A stretch of DNA of 58,300 nt from Gammaproteobacteria bacterium (GCA_013152545.1 JAADGF010000100.1:1-58300), one strand, 5' to 3'; positions 9,337 to 18,950 are shown, counted from the first letter of the stretch. The notes: generated from the sequence alone by a model not told the origin. A program made the numbers and translations.

Positions 9337-9565
9337 CAGGGTTTAGGTATTAAGCATACAACATTTTCATCTGCCCGGTATCCCGTATAAATCCCATGCA
9401 ATAACTTTAAATTGGCCAAGCGCAATCATTTGCACTAAAAAGCTCTAAGTCACTGATAAAATCACAATTCCACCCTCCCCTTCTGCGATGAAGCGGAAAC
9501 ACAAGCTGCAAGCCATCGAGTGTAGCGTATTAAATTACCCGGTGGATACACGGGAATGCGGGCGA

Positions 9566-9589
9566 CCTAGGCGCCTGTCCACGAACAGC
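9566..9589. repeat. Solo end of family 1 element
   Basis: CCTAGGCGCCTGTCCACGAA closely matches the family 1 terminal repeat, but no second end is visible nearby. It is probably a remnant. Confidence 0.4.
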
Positions 9590-9874
9590 TCTTCTCCCCC
9601 CTCTGGTATTTTTTATCTGACAAGCAGTGATAGAGTGAATTCAAAAAACGGCATAGCCACCTATCGAGAGTTTGCTTCGTTAGAAAAAACGCCGACTGTT
9701 GACACCTTGTTGAGATAATGAGTTGGTGATGAGCAGATTTTTGAATTTGCCAGGCGCATCAAGATCACAGATATTGCGCAGGCCATGGGTCACTTACTGA
9801 TTTAACAAACTAATATCTAACGAATTAACTTAGGATTACGCAATGACTCTCTGGTCATAAAGCACAATAAAAAA

Positions 9875-9901
9875 CGCCATTACCCACTTAAGGTAATGGC
9901 G
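9875..9901 (-). terminator. Rho-independent terminator of cytochrome gene
   Basis: CGCCATTACC and GGTAATGGCG form a perfect 10-bp stem with a 7-base loop. Read on the minus strand it is followed by TTTTTTATTG, a typical U-tract, and lies about 55 bases after the stop of the cytochrome gene. Confidence 0.9.
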
Positions 9902-9957
9902 CTGGGAATAGATAAACTGGTATTAAATGTTATTATTATCGAATTAGATATCTCGAT

Positions 9958-10278
9958 CTACAGAGTAAGTATAAAATCCACTAGTTTTTCTATGTTCTCA
10001 TCTGAAACCCGAGGAGAATATGGAGGCATTGGCGCTCCCCCTGTCATAGACGCCCAGTTTCCTTTGCCACCCTTACTTACTTTTGAAATCAACAGGTCTT
10101 TGGAACCCGCAGTGCCTTTATATTTAGCTGCAACGTCCTTCCAGCCGGGACCGACCACTTTTTTATCTATACTATGACAAGCCAGACAACCGCTTTTTTT
10201 CGCAAGATCCATGTCAGCAAAGCTTGCACTAGATATAACTAACGACATCGCGCCGAATAGCAACAACACAGATTTCAT
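9958..10278 (-). CDS. Monoheme cytochrome c, c551/c552 type
   Basis: The 106-residue precursor has a signal peptide (cleavage after residues 18-21, SSASFA) and a heme c motif CLACH at 31-35. The axial Met is probably M84 in GGAPMPPYSP. Size and pattern match class I c-551-type electron carriers in the periplasm, which pass electrons to terminal oxidases or denitrification reductases. A good ribosome site (GAGGAGG on the minus strand) precedes ATG. It is a single gene with its own terminator, so it is probably monocistronic. Confidence 0.92.
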   Translation of the reverse strand: MKSVLLLFGAMSLVISSASFADMDLAKKSGCLACHSIDKKVVGPGWKDVAAKYKGTAGSKDLLISKVSKGGKGNWASMTGGAPMPPYSPRVSDENIEKLVDFILTL

Positions 10279-10585
10279 AAAACCTCCTCGATTTTGACAA
10301 ATGCTTAGTGAACACGTTACTAAACCAAAGCTGAATAAAACCTGAATACCTCATGAGATTTTGGTGTTTATTTGTCTGTTTACACACAATATGTACTTAT
10401 AATTCACGCGGTTATTGCTAAATTGCCTGTAAAGCAATCGTTTCTTGATGGACAACGTCTATTTTAAACATCCTAAATAAATATTAAAAATCACCACAAC
10501 GATTGTTAATTTTTAAAAAAAATACCTGAAAATCGTCTCCCTTATTTTTCAGTTGACTCTTGTTTTTATACCAGAATTGATTTAT
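10279..10585. other. Intergenic region before cytochrome c
   Basis: This AT-rich 307-base stretch should carry the cytochrome promoter (minus strand) and the end of the bactofilin transcript. No clear FNR-type box, terminator or repeat could be identified. Confidence 0.4.
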
Positions 10586-11005
10586 TCAAGATAAAGAAGT
10601 ATCTCTTTTATCATTAAAACGTGTAACATCATTACTCATAACCACCTCGCCTTGGTGAATAGCGCCTTCGGCAATGGCTAATACTTTACTTTTCAACATG
10701 CCCTTTATTCGCGCCGTTGAAAGAATTTCTAGCTTTTCTTTTGCCCAAATTTCACCCTCTACCTCGCCAGCAATAACAATGCGAATCGCCGTCAATTTGC
10801 CGTGCCATTTCCCTGACTCACCGATGACCAGCGTACCATCCAGGTCACAATCACCTTCAACAGCACCCAGGATGATAGTATGCCCTTTGCCACCAATATT
10901 CCCTGAAAGCTTAGCACCTTCACCTATACTGGTTGAAAACCCTTCCACTGCATCCAAGGTGCGCCTACCCTTGTTGCGACCTACATTTATTTTTGGCTCT
11001 TTCAT
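10586..11005 (-). CDS. Bactofilin (polymer-forming cytoskeletal protein)
   Basis: The 139-residue protein has the bactofilin (DUF583) core from about residue 18 to 125. It is made of short hydrophobic repeats that fold into a right-handed beta-helix, for example GHTIILGAVEGDCDLDGTLV, IRIVIAGEVEGEIWAKEKLE and SKVLAIAEGAIHQGEVV. Bactofilins self-assemble into nucleotide-free filaments that place cell-wall, stalk or motility proteins. No M23 peptidase gene, a common partner, is adjacent. The ATG has AAAGG at a fair distance. Confidence 0.9.
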   Translation of the reverse strand: MKEPKINVGRNKGRRTLDAVEGFSTSIGEGAKLSGNIGGKGHTIILGAVEGDCDLDGTLVIGESGKWHGKLTAIRIVIAGEVEGEIWAKEKLEILSTARIKGMLKSKVLAIAEGAIHQGEVVMSNDVTRFNDKRDTSLS

Positions 11006-11173
11006 GGCTTAACCTTTGGTAATTCCAATTTAAATCTGCCTTGCCTACTTAAACAGACAAATAAAATAATTAAACGAATAGCCCGGATAGCATTCGATTT
11101 AATTGCACAATTGCAGTAATAGATAATGTTTCAATACACAGCAATCACAACGTTATCGGAATAACATATACTC

Positions 11174-11191
11174 AGGAACGTGCACGTTCCT
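11174..11191. promoter_or_regulatory. Perfect 18-bp palindrome (possible operator)
   Basis: AGGAACGTGCACGTTCCT is fully self-complementary. It lies about 170-186 bases upstream of the bactofilin start and 300 after fabB. It looks like a dimer-binding site, but the regulator is unknown. Confidence 0.45.
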
Positions 11192-11430
11192 TAACGTCTT
11201 ACCCGATAGAATAGAAGTTGATGCATACATTAAACCAAGTGTAACTACTCAACTTACCTTTGATTTGCCCCAGTACTGCCGTTAGGAAAACGACGTCAAG
11301 CGCTCATTTACATCGAGTAGTAAACGCCACGCTTTTTCCCTTATTCTCGAATAAATCAAAGGCAATCCGGGCCGTTACTGAACATTTAAATCATCAGGCT
11401 GAGAGTAAGTGACAACTAAATTACCTAAAC

Positions 11431-11471
11431 CCTGCAAGCGCTTACACTCTGTGAGTGCGAGCACTTGCAGG
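11431..11471. repeat. REP-like hairpin after fabB
   Basis: CCTGCAAGCGCTTACACTC, loop TGT and GAGTGCGAGCACTTGCAGG form a 19-bp stem with three mismatches. It shares its core with the hairpin at 9304-9336. It lies 25 bases after the fabB stop and may protect or end that transcript. Confidence 0.65.
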
Positions 11472-11495
11472 CAGGGTCTAGATAATATAAAGCTG

Positions 11496-12713
11496 TTATT
11501 GCTTAAACCGCTGAAACACCAGGCACGCATTGGTCCCACCAAACCCAAAACTGTTCGACATGACTGTTTCAAGCTTTGCATTATCAATACGTTGTCGCGC
11601 GATCGGTAACGCCGCAGCGGCAGGGTCAAGCTCATGAATATTTGCGGATTCGCAAATAAAATCTTCTTCCATCATTAATAACGAATAAATCGCTTCATTA
11701 ACACCAGCAGCACCTAAAGCATGACCTGTTAGCGACTTGGTGGAACTTATCACTGGTCTTTCATCGCTGAATACTTCGGTTATTGCTTCCAGTTCTTTAA
11801 TATCACCAACAGGCGTGCTGGTACCATGGGCATTTATATAATCGACGGGGCCACTAACCCCCTCTAACGCCTGCTTCATACAGCGAACCGCTCCTTCTCC
11901 TGAGGGTTGAACCATATCAAAACCATCGGACGTGGCACCATAACCCACGAGTTCGGCATAAATTTTTGCACCTCGCTTGAGCGCGTGCTGCAATTCTTCC
12001 AATACGACGATTCCACCACCACCGGAAATAACAAAACCGTCACGGTTAACATCATAAGCTCTTGAGGCTGTCGTGGGGGCATTGTTATAACCCGCCGACA
12101 AGGCACCCATGGAATCAAATAATACCGACAGTGTCCAATGAACCTCTTCCCCACCACCAGCAAATACCACGTCTTGCTTACCCATCTGAATCAACTCACA
12201 GCCATTACCAATACAGTGAGCGCTGGTAGAGCACGCGGAACTGATAGAATAGCTGACGCCCTTAATTTTAAACGCGGTAGACAAACACGCTGAGGTGGTA
12301 CTCCCCATCGTACGAGGCACCATATAAGGCCCTACCTTGCGAACCCCTCTGGAACGCAGTAAATCAGCAGCGATAACCGTATTTTCCGTTGAAGCTCCAC
12401 CGGAGCCAGTAATTAGACCAGTACGATTATTGGATATATGCGACAGATCCAGCGCTGCATCTTCAATTGCCTGCTGCATGGCGAGGTAACTGAATGCAGC
12501 GGCATCACCCATAAAACGGCGGATTTTTCGATTAATTAAGGCGCTGGTATCCAACTGGATAGGCCCGTGAACATGGCTCCGGAAACCCAGCGCTGAATAC
12601 TCTTCGCTATAGCGAATACCGGACTTACACTGCTTTAGTGAATCAAGGACTTCTTGCTTATTATTACCAATACTGGAAACAACGCCTAGCCCCGTTACAA
12701 CAACACGTTTCAA
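11496..12713 (-). CDS. fabB: Beta-ketoacyl-ACP synthase I
   Basis: The 405-residue condensing enzyme elongates acyl-ACP with malonyl-ACP and is needed to extend cis-3-decenoyl-ACP in unsaturated fatty-acid synthesis. The catalytic triad is visible: C161 in [12 protein letters not shown], His in [12 protein letters not shown] and His in [22 protein letters not shown] ends the thiolase fold. The start is TTG (product [14 protein letters not shown]) with AAAGGAT eight bases before it. It lies 11 bases after fabA, the classic gammaproteobacterial arrangement. Confidence 0.97.
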   Translation of the reverse strand: MKRVVVTGLGVVSSIGNNKQEVLDSLKQCKSGIRYSEEYSALGFRSHVHGPIQLDTSALINRKIRRFMGDAAAFSYLAMQQAIEDAALDLSHISNNRTGLITGSGGASTENTVIAADLLRSRGVRKVGPYMVPRTMGSTTSACLSTAFKIKGVSYSISSACSTSAHCIGNGCELIQMGKQDVVFAGGGEEVHWTLSVLFDSMGALSAGYNNAPTTASRAYDVNRDGFVISGGGGIVVLEELQHALKRGAKIYAELVGYGATSDGFDMVQPSGEGAVRCMKQALEGVSGPVDYINAHGTSTPVGDIKELEAITEVFSDERPVISSTKSLTGHALGAAGVNEAIYSLLMMEEDFICESANIHELDPAAAALPIARQRIDNAKLETVMSNSFGFGGTNACLVFQRFKQ

Positions 12714-12724
12714 TTCAGTATCCT

Positions 12725-13240
12725 TTAGAAATTTTCTGTAGAGGTAAACAACCCAACTCTAAGGTCATTGGCGGCGTATACGGGACGGCCATCAACTTCC
12801 ATCACAGCATCCGCGATCCCCATGACCAAACGTCGCATAATGACTCGCTTCATATCAATGCGATAGGTCACTAATTTGTCTTTTGGTGTCACCTGGCCAG
12901 TAAACTTTACTTCACCCGCGCCTAGTGCTCGGCCTCGACCAGCCCCCCCCATCCAACCAAGAAAAAAGCCGATGAGCTGCCACATGGCATCGACCCCCAA
13001 ACACCCTGGCATCACCGCATCGCCATAAAAATGGCAATCGAAAAACCAAAGCTCCGGATTTATATCCAGCTCGGCGATCACTTCCCCCTTGTTATGGGTT
13101 CCGCCATTTTCGTTAATTTCAACAATGCGATCAAGCATAAGCATGGGTGGCAATGGTAACTGCGCATTGCCGAGCCCAAAAAGCTCGCCACGACCACAAC
13201 GAATTAAATCTTCATAGGAATAACGACTGTTTTTATGCAT
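12725..13240 (-). CDS. fabA: 3-hydroxydecanoyl-ACP dehydratase/isomerase
   Basis: At 171 residues it matches FabA in length. The active-site His is H70 in [16 protein letters not shown] and the acid is D84 in GVDAMWQL. It dehydrates 3-hydroxyacyl-ACP and isomerises trans-2- to cis-3-decenoyl-ACP, committing carbon to unsaturated fatty acids. It is the first gene of the fabA-fabB operon. No FabR/DesT-like palindrome could be identified in the upstream 150 bases. Confidence 0.97.
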   Translation of the reverse strand: MHKNSRYSYEDLIRCGRGELFGLGNAQLPLPPMLMLDRIVEINENGGTHNKGEVIAELDINPELWFFDCHFYGDAVMPGCLGVDAMWQLIGFFLGWMGGAGRGRALGAGEVKFTGQVTPKDKLVTYRIDMKRVIMRRLVMGIADAVMEVDGRPVYAANDLRVGLFTSTENF

Positions 13241-14113
13241 GTAACTTTAACATATTAATAATTGATCAACGATTATTCTAATTATCGTCTGTGCATTTAT
13301 CGAGCAAATATCATGCACACCGAAATCGTAGCAAAAAGCAGACACCACGCAACGCGTAACAATATCATACTATGTGTACAATTGGGAACGAGGTGATAAA
13401 ACAATATGAAACTTAAATTGGTGTTTTTAAGCTTAAAATCATCCATTGGCTCTGGTATAACACTAAGCGCCAAATAGCGCATGCCTCATAATCAGTTGAA
13501 TCTAGGCGCCTTAGGCAAGACACTAAAAACCTTGTATTTTTAATGCTTCAGACATTCACAGTAAGTGGATTGTAACTTACAACCTCCACCTTGTGTTAAG
13601 TGAAAGCAATCTGCAACCCTATCGCCAATATCGCCAACCACATAATATGATACCGGTTAAGTCCCGTCTTGGAACAAAGGTCAATCTAAAACCATCCGTT
13701 GGAGGGTTGTGTATGCGTGCATTTTTCATGATAAATATCGCAACTGACAAAGCGATGAGGCGTAGTAACGAGCGATTACAGCGATTCACAACAACACCAG
13801 CGGCGATACAAAACTGCTCTACAGATTGTCGCATGCAAAGCCTTTGAGTCCCGCAGATAAAACGAAATATTTCAATTTTTCAAAAGGTTAGTGTAATTTA
13901 TTAAGCCCTTAACTGATGAATTTAGAGTCAATAAATATGTCCAGAGGAATACCCTTAGCCTCACTCACACCCTAACTTGGGGTGGCAGCAATCAACAAAA
14001 ACTGTATTTCACCCACCATCCAACAGTAAATCGAAATTATCGAACAATAAAGTCGTTCTGCATACATGCAGTATAAACGATTAACACCACGAAGCAGTTC
14101 AACGCTGCCCAAA
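13241..14113. other. Intergenic region with repeat element
   Basis: This spacer of about 870 bases lies between relA's end and the fabA promoter. A family 3 repeat copy lies near 13812-13928. Overlapping antisense ORFs at 13593-13847 have no coding look. TTGATCAA occurs at about 13263. Nothing else was recognised. Confidence 0.45.
13812..13928 (-). repeat. Dispersed inverted-repeat element, family 3 (inverted copy)
   Basis: The end TAACTGATGAATTTAGAG at 13911-13928 is the inverted form of the family 3 left end. Reading the minus strand, TTAATAAATTACACTAACC and AATTGAAATATTTCG align with the copy at 6047. The other end is too diverged to fix exactly. Confidence 0.6.
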
Positions 14114-16330
14114 CTAGCTTTTCTTGCGGGTAACTTGCATTATATTTTGTAAGTGCTCAATTTTCGTCAAAGCAATGCTTAATTGATCGACATCAGCCAC
14201 TTCAATTGTGAACGTAAAGGTAGCGGTATAAGTTTTTTTATCCGTGTGAGAATTCATACTTAACACGTTAAGATGAGAATTTGTCAATAACGTCGTAATA
14301 TCACGTAGCAAACCTTGGCGATCGAAAGCGGTAACCACGATATCCACCGGGTAAGTTTTGCGTGTCTGCGCGCCTCCCCATGAAACCGAAATAACCCGCT
14401 CCCTTTCAACATCAAGCAGCCGTAATACATTAGGACAGTCCCGCCGATGCACCGTTACACCCCGACCACGTGTTATATAGCCTACAACAAGATCGTAGGG
14501 GACAGGCTTGCAACATAATGCGGTGTGAGTCATTAAATCCCCGACCCCCATTATCTGTATATTGTCAGGATAGCTTTGCGACGTAGGGGGTCGTAATGCT
14601 AACACTGGGGTTTCAGGCATAAGATCAACGACAGGGAATATCAGCTCATGTACCGCATTGGCAACCTGTACTGTAGTAAGATCACCGCGACCCAAGGCGG
14701 CAAAAAAATCATCTACCTTCAGGTAACTGAACTTTTGCGCTACTTGTTCATACTGAACCTTAGCGATACCCAGCCGATGCAACTCCCGCTCAAACATTGT
14801 GCGCCCTGCATCCACATTTCGATCAAAATCCTGTTGTTTAAACCAGCTACGTACTTTGGCCCGGGTACGCGAGCATTTAATATACCCTAAATGCGGATTC
14901 AGCCAATCTCGGCTGGGTTGGCTATGTTTTGAGGTCAATATTTCGATTTGTTGACCATTTTTTAACTCGTAACTGATCGGCACGATTTTTCCATCAACTT
15001 TTGCGCCACGGTAGTGATGACCAATTTCTGTATGCACATAATAAGCAAAATCCAGCGCAGTAGCGCCTTTGGGGACATCAATGATCTGACCCTTTGGTGT
15101 TAAAATATAGACACGATCCTCAAACACTTCCGCTTTAAAACGCTCGATAATGTCACCAGTATCATCGTCCTTTAACTCCAGCAATTGGCGCAACCAAGCC
15201 ATTTTTTCCTGATATTTGACATCATGTTTACCACCTTCCTTGTAACCCCAGTGTGAGGCAACGCCATATTCCGAATGCTCATGCATTTCAATGGTTCGAA
15301 TCTGCACCTCCAGCGTTTTGTTGTTTGGCCCTATAACCGCTGTATGCAAAGACCGATAATTATTTTCTTTGGGTGTGGCAATATAATCGTCGAACTCACT
15401 GCGTATGGGGCGCCACTTGTTATGCACAATACCCAGCACTGCGTAACAATCAGCAACGCTATTAACCAAAACCCGTGTGGCACGCACATCGAAGAGTTCG
15501 TTAAAACCAACGTTTTTTGCTTTCATTTTTCGCCAGATACTGTAAATATGTTTTGGTCGACCAGTCACATCTGCTTTGATACCGGCGCAATCAAGATCAT
15601 TTTTTAACTCAATGATAATCTCCGAAATAAACCGCTCACGATCAATCCGCCGCTCATCCAGCATACTGGCAATATGCTTGTACGTTTCAGGCTCCAAGTA
15701 ACGAAAACTAAGATCTTCTAGTTCCCATTTAATTTGCCAAATACCCAGCCGACTCGCCAATGGTGAAAATATATCCTTGGTCTCTGTCGCTATTTGCCTT
15801 TTTACGTCATCAGCAAAAAATTTTAATTTACGCATGGTATAAAGGCGCTCCGCGATTTTAATCAATACCACGCGAATATCTTCAGCCAATGCTAGCAGTA
15901 GTTTTCTTACCTGCTCTACGCTGTTAGTAGAGGGTTTTTCATCAAGGTTATGAACCTGACGAGCATCAACAATGCGCATTTTATTAATCCCATTAATCAA
16001 GTGGGCAACATCAACGCCAAATTCTTCCGCTATCTCGTCACTGGACACATCGCAGGATATCACTAGGCTATGCAGCATCGTCGCTAGCAGCGTATTGGTA
16101 TCAATGTGTAAATTTGCTAGAATCTCAGCAATCAACAGTGAACGCGTTAACTCTTTATCACCTAACATGTCCTGCTGATGATTAATCAGACTGTCCATTT
16201 TAGAATAAGCTTGGTGCAATAAAGTGATGTCTGCTGCGGATCGATTAACCCCAACGTGGGCTATCCAGACATCAAAGTCGACACTGTCGGCAGGAAAATA
16301 TTGTGTTTGTTTACTGCTGCTGGTAACCAT
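14114..16330 (-). CDS. relA: (p)ppGpp synthetase I
   Basis: The 738-residue RSH protein has, in order, a degenerate N-terminal HD hydrolase domain, a synthetase domain, TGS (VYILTPKGQIIDVPKGATALDF), a zinc-finger/helical region and a C-terminal ACT domain. The hydrolase His-Asp pair is replaced (ATMLHSLVIS instead of HDVIED-type). The synthetase carries EFDD, the EXDD motif of monofunctional RelA, followed by YRSLHTAVIGP and EVQIRTIEMHEHSEYGVASHW. It is therefore a ribosome-associated synthetase that responds to amino-acid starvation, not a SpoT. It appears monocistronic. Confidence 0.95.
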   Translation of the reverse strand: MVTSSSKQTQYFPADSVDFDVWIAHVGVNRSAADITLLHQAYSKMDSLINHQQDMLGDKELTRSLLIAEILANLHIDTNTLLATMLHSLVISCDVSSDEIAEEFGVDVAHLINGINKMRIVDARQVHNLDEKPSTNSVEQVRKLLLALAEDIRVVLIKIAERLYTMRKLKFFADDVKRQIATETKDIFSPLASRLGIWQIKWELEDLSFRYLEPETYKHIASMLDERRIDRERFISEIIIELKNDLDCAGIKADVTGRPKHIYSIWRKMKAKNVGFNELFDVRATRVLVNSVADCYAVLGIVHNKWRPIRSEFDDYIATPKENNYRSLHTAVIGPNNKTLEVQIRTIEMHEHSEYGVASHWGYKEGGKHDVKYQEKMAWLRQLLELKDDDTGDIIERFKAEVFEDRVYILTPKGQIIDVPKGATALDFAYYVHTEIGHHYRGAKVDGKIVPISYELKNGQQIEILTSKHSQPSRDWLNPHLGYIKCSRTRAKVRSWFKQQDFDRNVDAGRTMFERELHRLGIAKVQYEQVAQKFSYLKVDDFFAALGRGDLTTVQVANAVHELIFPVVDLMPETPVLALRPPTSQSYPDNIQIMGVGDLMTHTALCCKPVPYDLVVGYITRGRGVTVHRRDCPNVLRLLDVERERVISVSWGGAQTRKTYPVDIVVTAFDRQGLLRDITTLLTNSHLNVLSMNSHTDKKTYTATFTFTIEVADVDQLSIALTKIEHLQNIMQVTRKKS

Positions 16331-16358
16331 TCAATTAATCAACCATGATTCAATTAAA

Positions 16359-16514
16359 CCTAAATTCACCCGTTTAGCGCTTAGTTTAAGCCAGTTTAAG
16401 TTACACTAGGAGCCTGTCCGAGACTCTTGAAAAAAAATTGAAATATTGTTTTTTCCCCACCTTTACTCAAAGGGGCCGCACGCGACAGTGCCGTTCAACT
16501 GATTATTTTGCTAA
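16359..16514 (+). repeat. Family 3 element carrying a family 1 end
   Basis: The left end is CCTAAATTCACCCGTTTA and the right end CAACTGATTATTTTGCTAA. The inside AAATTGAAATATTG and CTTTACTCAAAGGGGCCGCA aligns with copies at 6047 and 58067. At 16406-16427 the family 1 terminus CTAGGAGCCTGTCCGAGA interrupts it, so one element seems to have landed in the other and then been lost except for this end. Confidence 0.6.
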
Positions 16515-16718
16515 ACACTCCGTCATCGGGGCTGCAATGACTCAAAACGTAAACACAGGGGAAAATAATCACCCGAACAACCGTTGGACTCTCTTTATCG
16601 GTAAGTATTAGCGAAAATTTGACAATAATTATCTTAAATTAAGCAATTGAATCCTCGCGAAAGCGATGATGGATCTGAAGATAAATGATTTAATAGGGGC
16701 AAAAGGAGGCAAATCGAA

Positions 16719-16753
16719 GCTGACTATTCGATCTTTCGAATCGAATCGTCAGC
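16719..16753. other. 14-bp stem hairpin
   Basis: GCTGACTATTCGAT and ATCGAATCGTCAGC pair with one mismatch around a 7-base loop. No U-tract follows on the plus strand. It lies beyond the 3' end of the Crp/Fnr gene and may be a terminator stem without a tract or part of an unlisted RNA. Confidence 0.4.
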
Positions 16754-16925
16754 CTGTTTGACGATAAAAATCAAAGAAATAGCTCAACTTTCTGCATCGC
16801 ACAAACCATGCAAACCACAAGCCGAGCTGAAGGACACACCGTAGATGCATTTTCATGCATCTAACCGGATAAAGCGGATGCATACGCACTATGCGCGAAT
16901 AACGGGAGGAAGCGCAACCACAGCC

Positions 16926-17615
16926 TTACCAGCCAGGAGGCAACTTGTCATGGATAATAATATTTTTATGGTTGATCGTAATATAACCGCCTTTACTTAA
17001 ATCTTTCAAGATACGGCTTACCATCTCACGCGACGCCCCCACCATGCAGGCAATGTCTCGCTGTGTTAATTTTTGATCAATGATCAGGCCTTCACTAATA
17101 GGCTTTGCCAACTCTAATAAGGTTCTCGCGACACGACCATAAACATCCATTAACGCAAGACTTTTAACATTTTCAGTTAAACCGCGAAGGCGACTCGATA
17201 ACCCACGAATGACTCGCAGGGCTAATTCCGCATTTTTTGCTAAACAATCTTCAAACGCGCTTTTTGAAACAACGACTAACCTGCACTCCTCAATGGTCAT
17301 CACCGTCGCAGACCGCGGCGCATCATCCAATAACGCTAATTCACCAAAATACTCTCCATTACCCTGAATATTAATGATAATTTCCTTTCCTTCATCATCA
17401 CTTAACAATATTTTAACTTTACCGGACAAGATGACATACATGGAATCGGAATGGTCACCTTCAGAGATAATAATTGTATTTCGATGATAAGTTCGCGTAG
17501 CGGCTAAACTTGATATTGCCTGGATATCAGCTTCAGGTAAATCTGAGAATAATGGCACGTTACCTAACAGCTTGTTGATTTCCATTTTGTCGATTCCACC
17601 CTGCGGTTTACGCAT
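16926..17615 (-). CDS. Crp/Fnr family transcription regulator
   Basis: The 229-residue protein has a cyclic-nucleotide-type beta-roll at about residues 20-130 (GDHSDSMYVILSGKVKIL, GNGEYFGELALLDDAPRSATVM) and a C-terminal winged helix. Its recognition helix GASREMVSRIL keeps the E-x-x-S-R arrangement used by FNR-type proteins for TTGAT half-sites, along with the R-E of CRP. No N-terminal Cys cluster for an Fe-S centre is present. ATG has AAGGAT upstream; the internal ATG at residue 11 also has GGTGGA. The signal is unknown. It is monocistronic. Confidence 0.9.
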   Translation of the reverse strand: MRKPQGGIDKMEINKLLGNVPLFSDLPEADIQAISSLAATRTYHRNTIIISEGDHSDSMYVILSGKVKILLSDDEGKEIIINIQGNGEYFGELALLDDAPRSATVMTIEECRLVVVSKSAFEDCLAKNAELALRVIRGLSSRLRGLTENVKSLALMDVYGRVARTLLELAKPISEGLIIDQKLTQRDIACMVGASREMVSRILKDLSKGGYITINHKNIIIHDKLPPGW

Positions 17616-18074
17616 AAATATCCTTTACTGGGCACATAAACAACTGTATTAACAAAACATTAGTCACATTTTTATGGGCGCAGAATTAACAAATAACGTT
17701 GATTGACTTATTTTCCCCTTCGAGGATGGAAACTATATGTGAATATTTCACAAAGAACCAGTGAAACCATTCATATACGAATAAAAAAATCCAGTCTAGA
17801 CTTCACTTGCAAGATAAGCATGTGTATGGCGAACGTAAATCCAAACTGTTTACGTTGCAATATGGGTTACACAATGCCGCTCACGCTGACAGTCATTTAA
17901 TTTAGAGTTAACGACATAACTTATCGTTATTAGCATTGATCAATAATTATTCATAACAGTACGCAATCGGAACAGCATAATATTGAAAGTATAGCCTTCT
18001 CTTACTAACCACAAAATAACACACTTAGCGTTAATTGAATCGCTGAAATTGCACAACAAAGGAAATAAAACAGC
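17616..18074. other. Divergent intergenic region
   Basis: This 459-base region lies between the divergently transcribed Crp/Fnr gene and the unknown gene at 18075, so it should hold both promoters. TTGATCAA occurs at about 17935, without the N4 spacer of an FNR box. Nothing else could be supported. Confidence 0.4.
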
Positions 18075-18851
18075 ATGAGCATGACATCCGGGTTAGTAAT
18101 CCCCCACAATGCATCGAAACAAACTGTTATTGACGAACGGCTTGCGTACCCTACCTTTAAGAGTACTAGTGCAGTTGAACAAACGATTAAAGAATTCACA
18201 TTCGGAATGCATTTATTACAGCACTACATCGCACGAACCAATATCGAGATAGAGACCATTGCTGCCGACAATCTGCGCTTGCTGCATAGCAATTTGAAAC
18301 GCCAGTCCAATTATAAACGCCTATTAACCCATTCTAAATCCAATCGGGCTAAAACCCTTGATTGGTATTGGACTCCATTAGTTAGTAATCATGAATTAAC
18401 CGTTGGGCTTTTGTGCATGAACAAAGACAACGCGATCTATCCCAACCACTTTTACGGTGAAATAAATCACGATAAAACCAATTGCAGCCCTGCAAATATT
18501 TTTAGTCACTCATTACATTCAGCCTTCTCCAATCATGAGAAAAACGATGGAAGCTATCGCCTACTGTTGGCAGTTTCAGGGGGCTTGGTGATTAAAAGCG
18601 TGGAGGAAACTTATCATGATAATCAAAATCGTGGTGCGGCGGCAATGATGAAAGCCAAACCTGATCGGAAAATTTTAATGGCTGAGTTAAAAAAGGGTGA
18701 TGCCTTTATTGAGAAGAACACTGAGAAAAACATCGAAAACAACTGTGCAGGACAACATCACACTTATATTAACAGCCTACATACATCGAAAGATCCCTGT
18801 ATTGTGTTATGCGCTTATCTTTCCAGTCCTGAAAAACTGAATCCGCGATAA
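18075..18851 (+). CDS. Uncharacterised soluble protein
   Basis: The 258-residue product is not recognised. AAGGAAA lies about 10 bases before ATG; a second ATG two codons on is also possible. There is no signal peptide or membrane segment. A central region has WYWTPLVSNHELTVGLLCM, then a polar Asn/His-rich part. The end, after a possible gap in conservation, is Lys/Asn-rich (KKGDAFIEKNTEKNIENNC). It runs convergent to wspR, whose stop is 99 bases away, with a small hairpin (18912-18928) between. A link to c-di-GMP signalling is only positional. Confidence 0.65.
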   Translation: MSMTSGLVIPHNASKQTVIDERLAYPTFKSTSAVEQTIKEFTFGMHLLQHYIARTNIEIETIAADNLRLLHSNLKRQSNYKRLLTHSKSNRAKTLDWYWTPLVSNHELTVGLLCMNKDNAIYPNHFYGEINHDKTNCSPANIFSHSLHSAFSNHEKNDGSYRLLLAVSGGLVIKSVEETYHDNQNRGAAAMMKAKPDRKILMAELKKGDAFIEKNTEKNIENNCAGQHHTYINSLHTSKDPCIVLCAYLSSPEKLNPR

Positions 18852-18911
18852 AATGCCGAATAGGAACCTATTATGACAAGTAATCTACCGTATTTAAGCG
18901 ACCTCTCGCGG

Positions 18912-18928
18912 CCTCTAGATTATAGAGG
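18912..18928. terminator. Small hairpin between convergent genes
   Basis: CCTCTA-GATTA-TAGAGG forms a 6-bp perfect stem between the unknown gene and wspR. No T-tract follows, so a terminator role is uncertain. Confidence 0.3.
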
Positions 18929-18950
18929 AGGAGACCACAGGAGAGAAGGC

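Larger units (their letters stand above)
8876..9957. other. Repeat-rich intergenic region with relics
   Basis: Over 1 kb lies between the response regulator promoter and the cytochrome gene end. It holds a MITE-like element (9069-9190), a REP-like hairpin (9304-9336), a solo repeat end (9566-9589) and a terminator (9875-9901). A short plus-strand fragment at about 9727-9803 (DEQIFEFARRIKITDIAQAMG then stop) looks like the tail of a decayed gene. No intact gene was found. Confidence 0.6.
11006..11495. other. Intergenic region, palindrome and REP hairpin
   Basis: The stretch lies between fabB's end and the start of the bactofilin gene. It contains a perfect 18-base palindrome at 11174-11191 and a REP-like hairpin at 11431-11471. 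No credible gene was found. Confidence 0.5.
16331..16925. other. Intergenic region with nested repeats and hairpins
   Basis: About 600 bases lie between a Crp/Fnr gene end and the relA promoter. They hold a family 3 element (16359-16514) that contains a family 1 end, a 14-bp stem at 16719-16753 and a 7-bp stem GATGCAT-TTTC-ATGCATC at about 16843-16860. There are several GGA triplets but no clear sRNA. No ORF is convincing. Confidence 0.5.

Noticed and set aside
9727-9803. Short coding-like fragment before the cytochrome terminator
   Set aside because: It is too short, with stops on both sides, to call a pseudogene with confidence.
10674-11012. 112-codon plus-strand ORF
   Set aside because: It is antisense to the bactofilin gene, whose protein family match is clear.
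13593-13847. Overlapping plus and minus ORFs in the spacer between fabA and relA
   Set aside because: Neither has a ribosome site or coding composition, and part lies in a repeat copy.
16640-16925. Possible RsmY/Z-like sRNA (several GGA triplets, hairpins)
   Set aside because: The GGA triplets are not in hairpin loops and no U-tract terminator follows, so the evidence is too thin despite the presence of barA.
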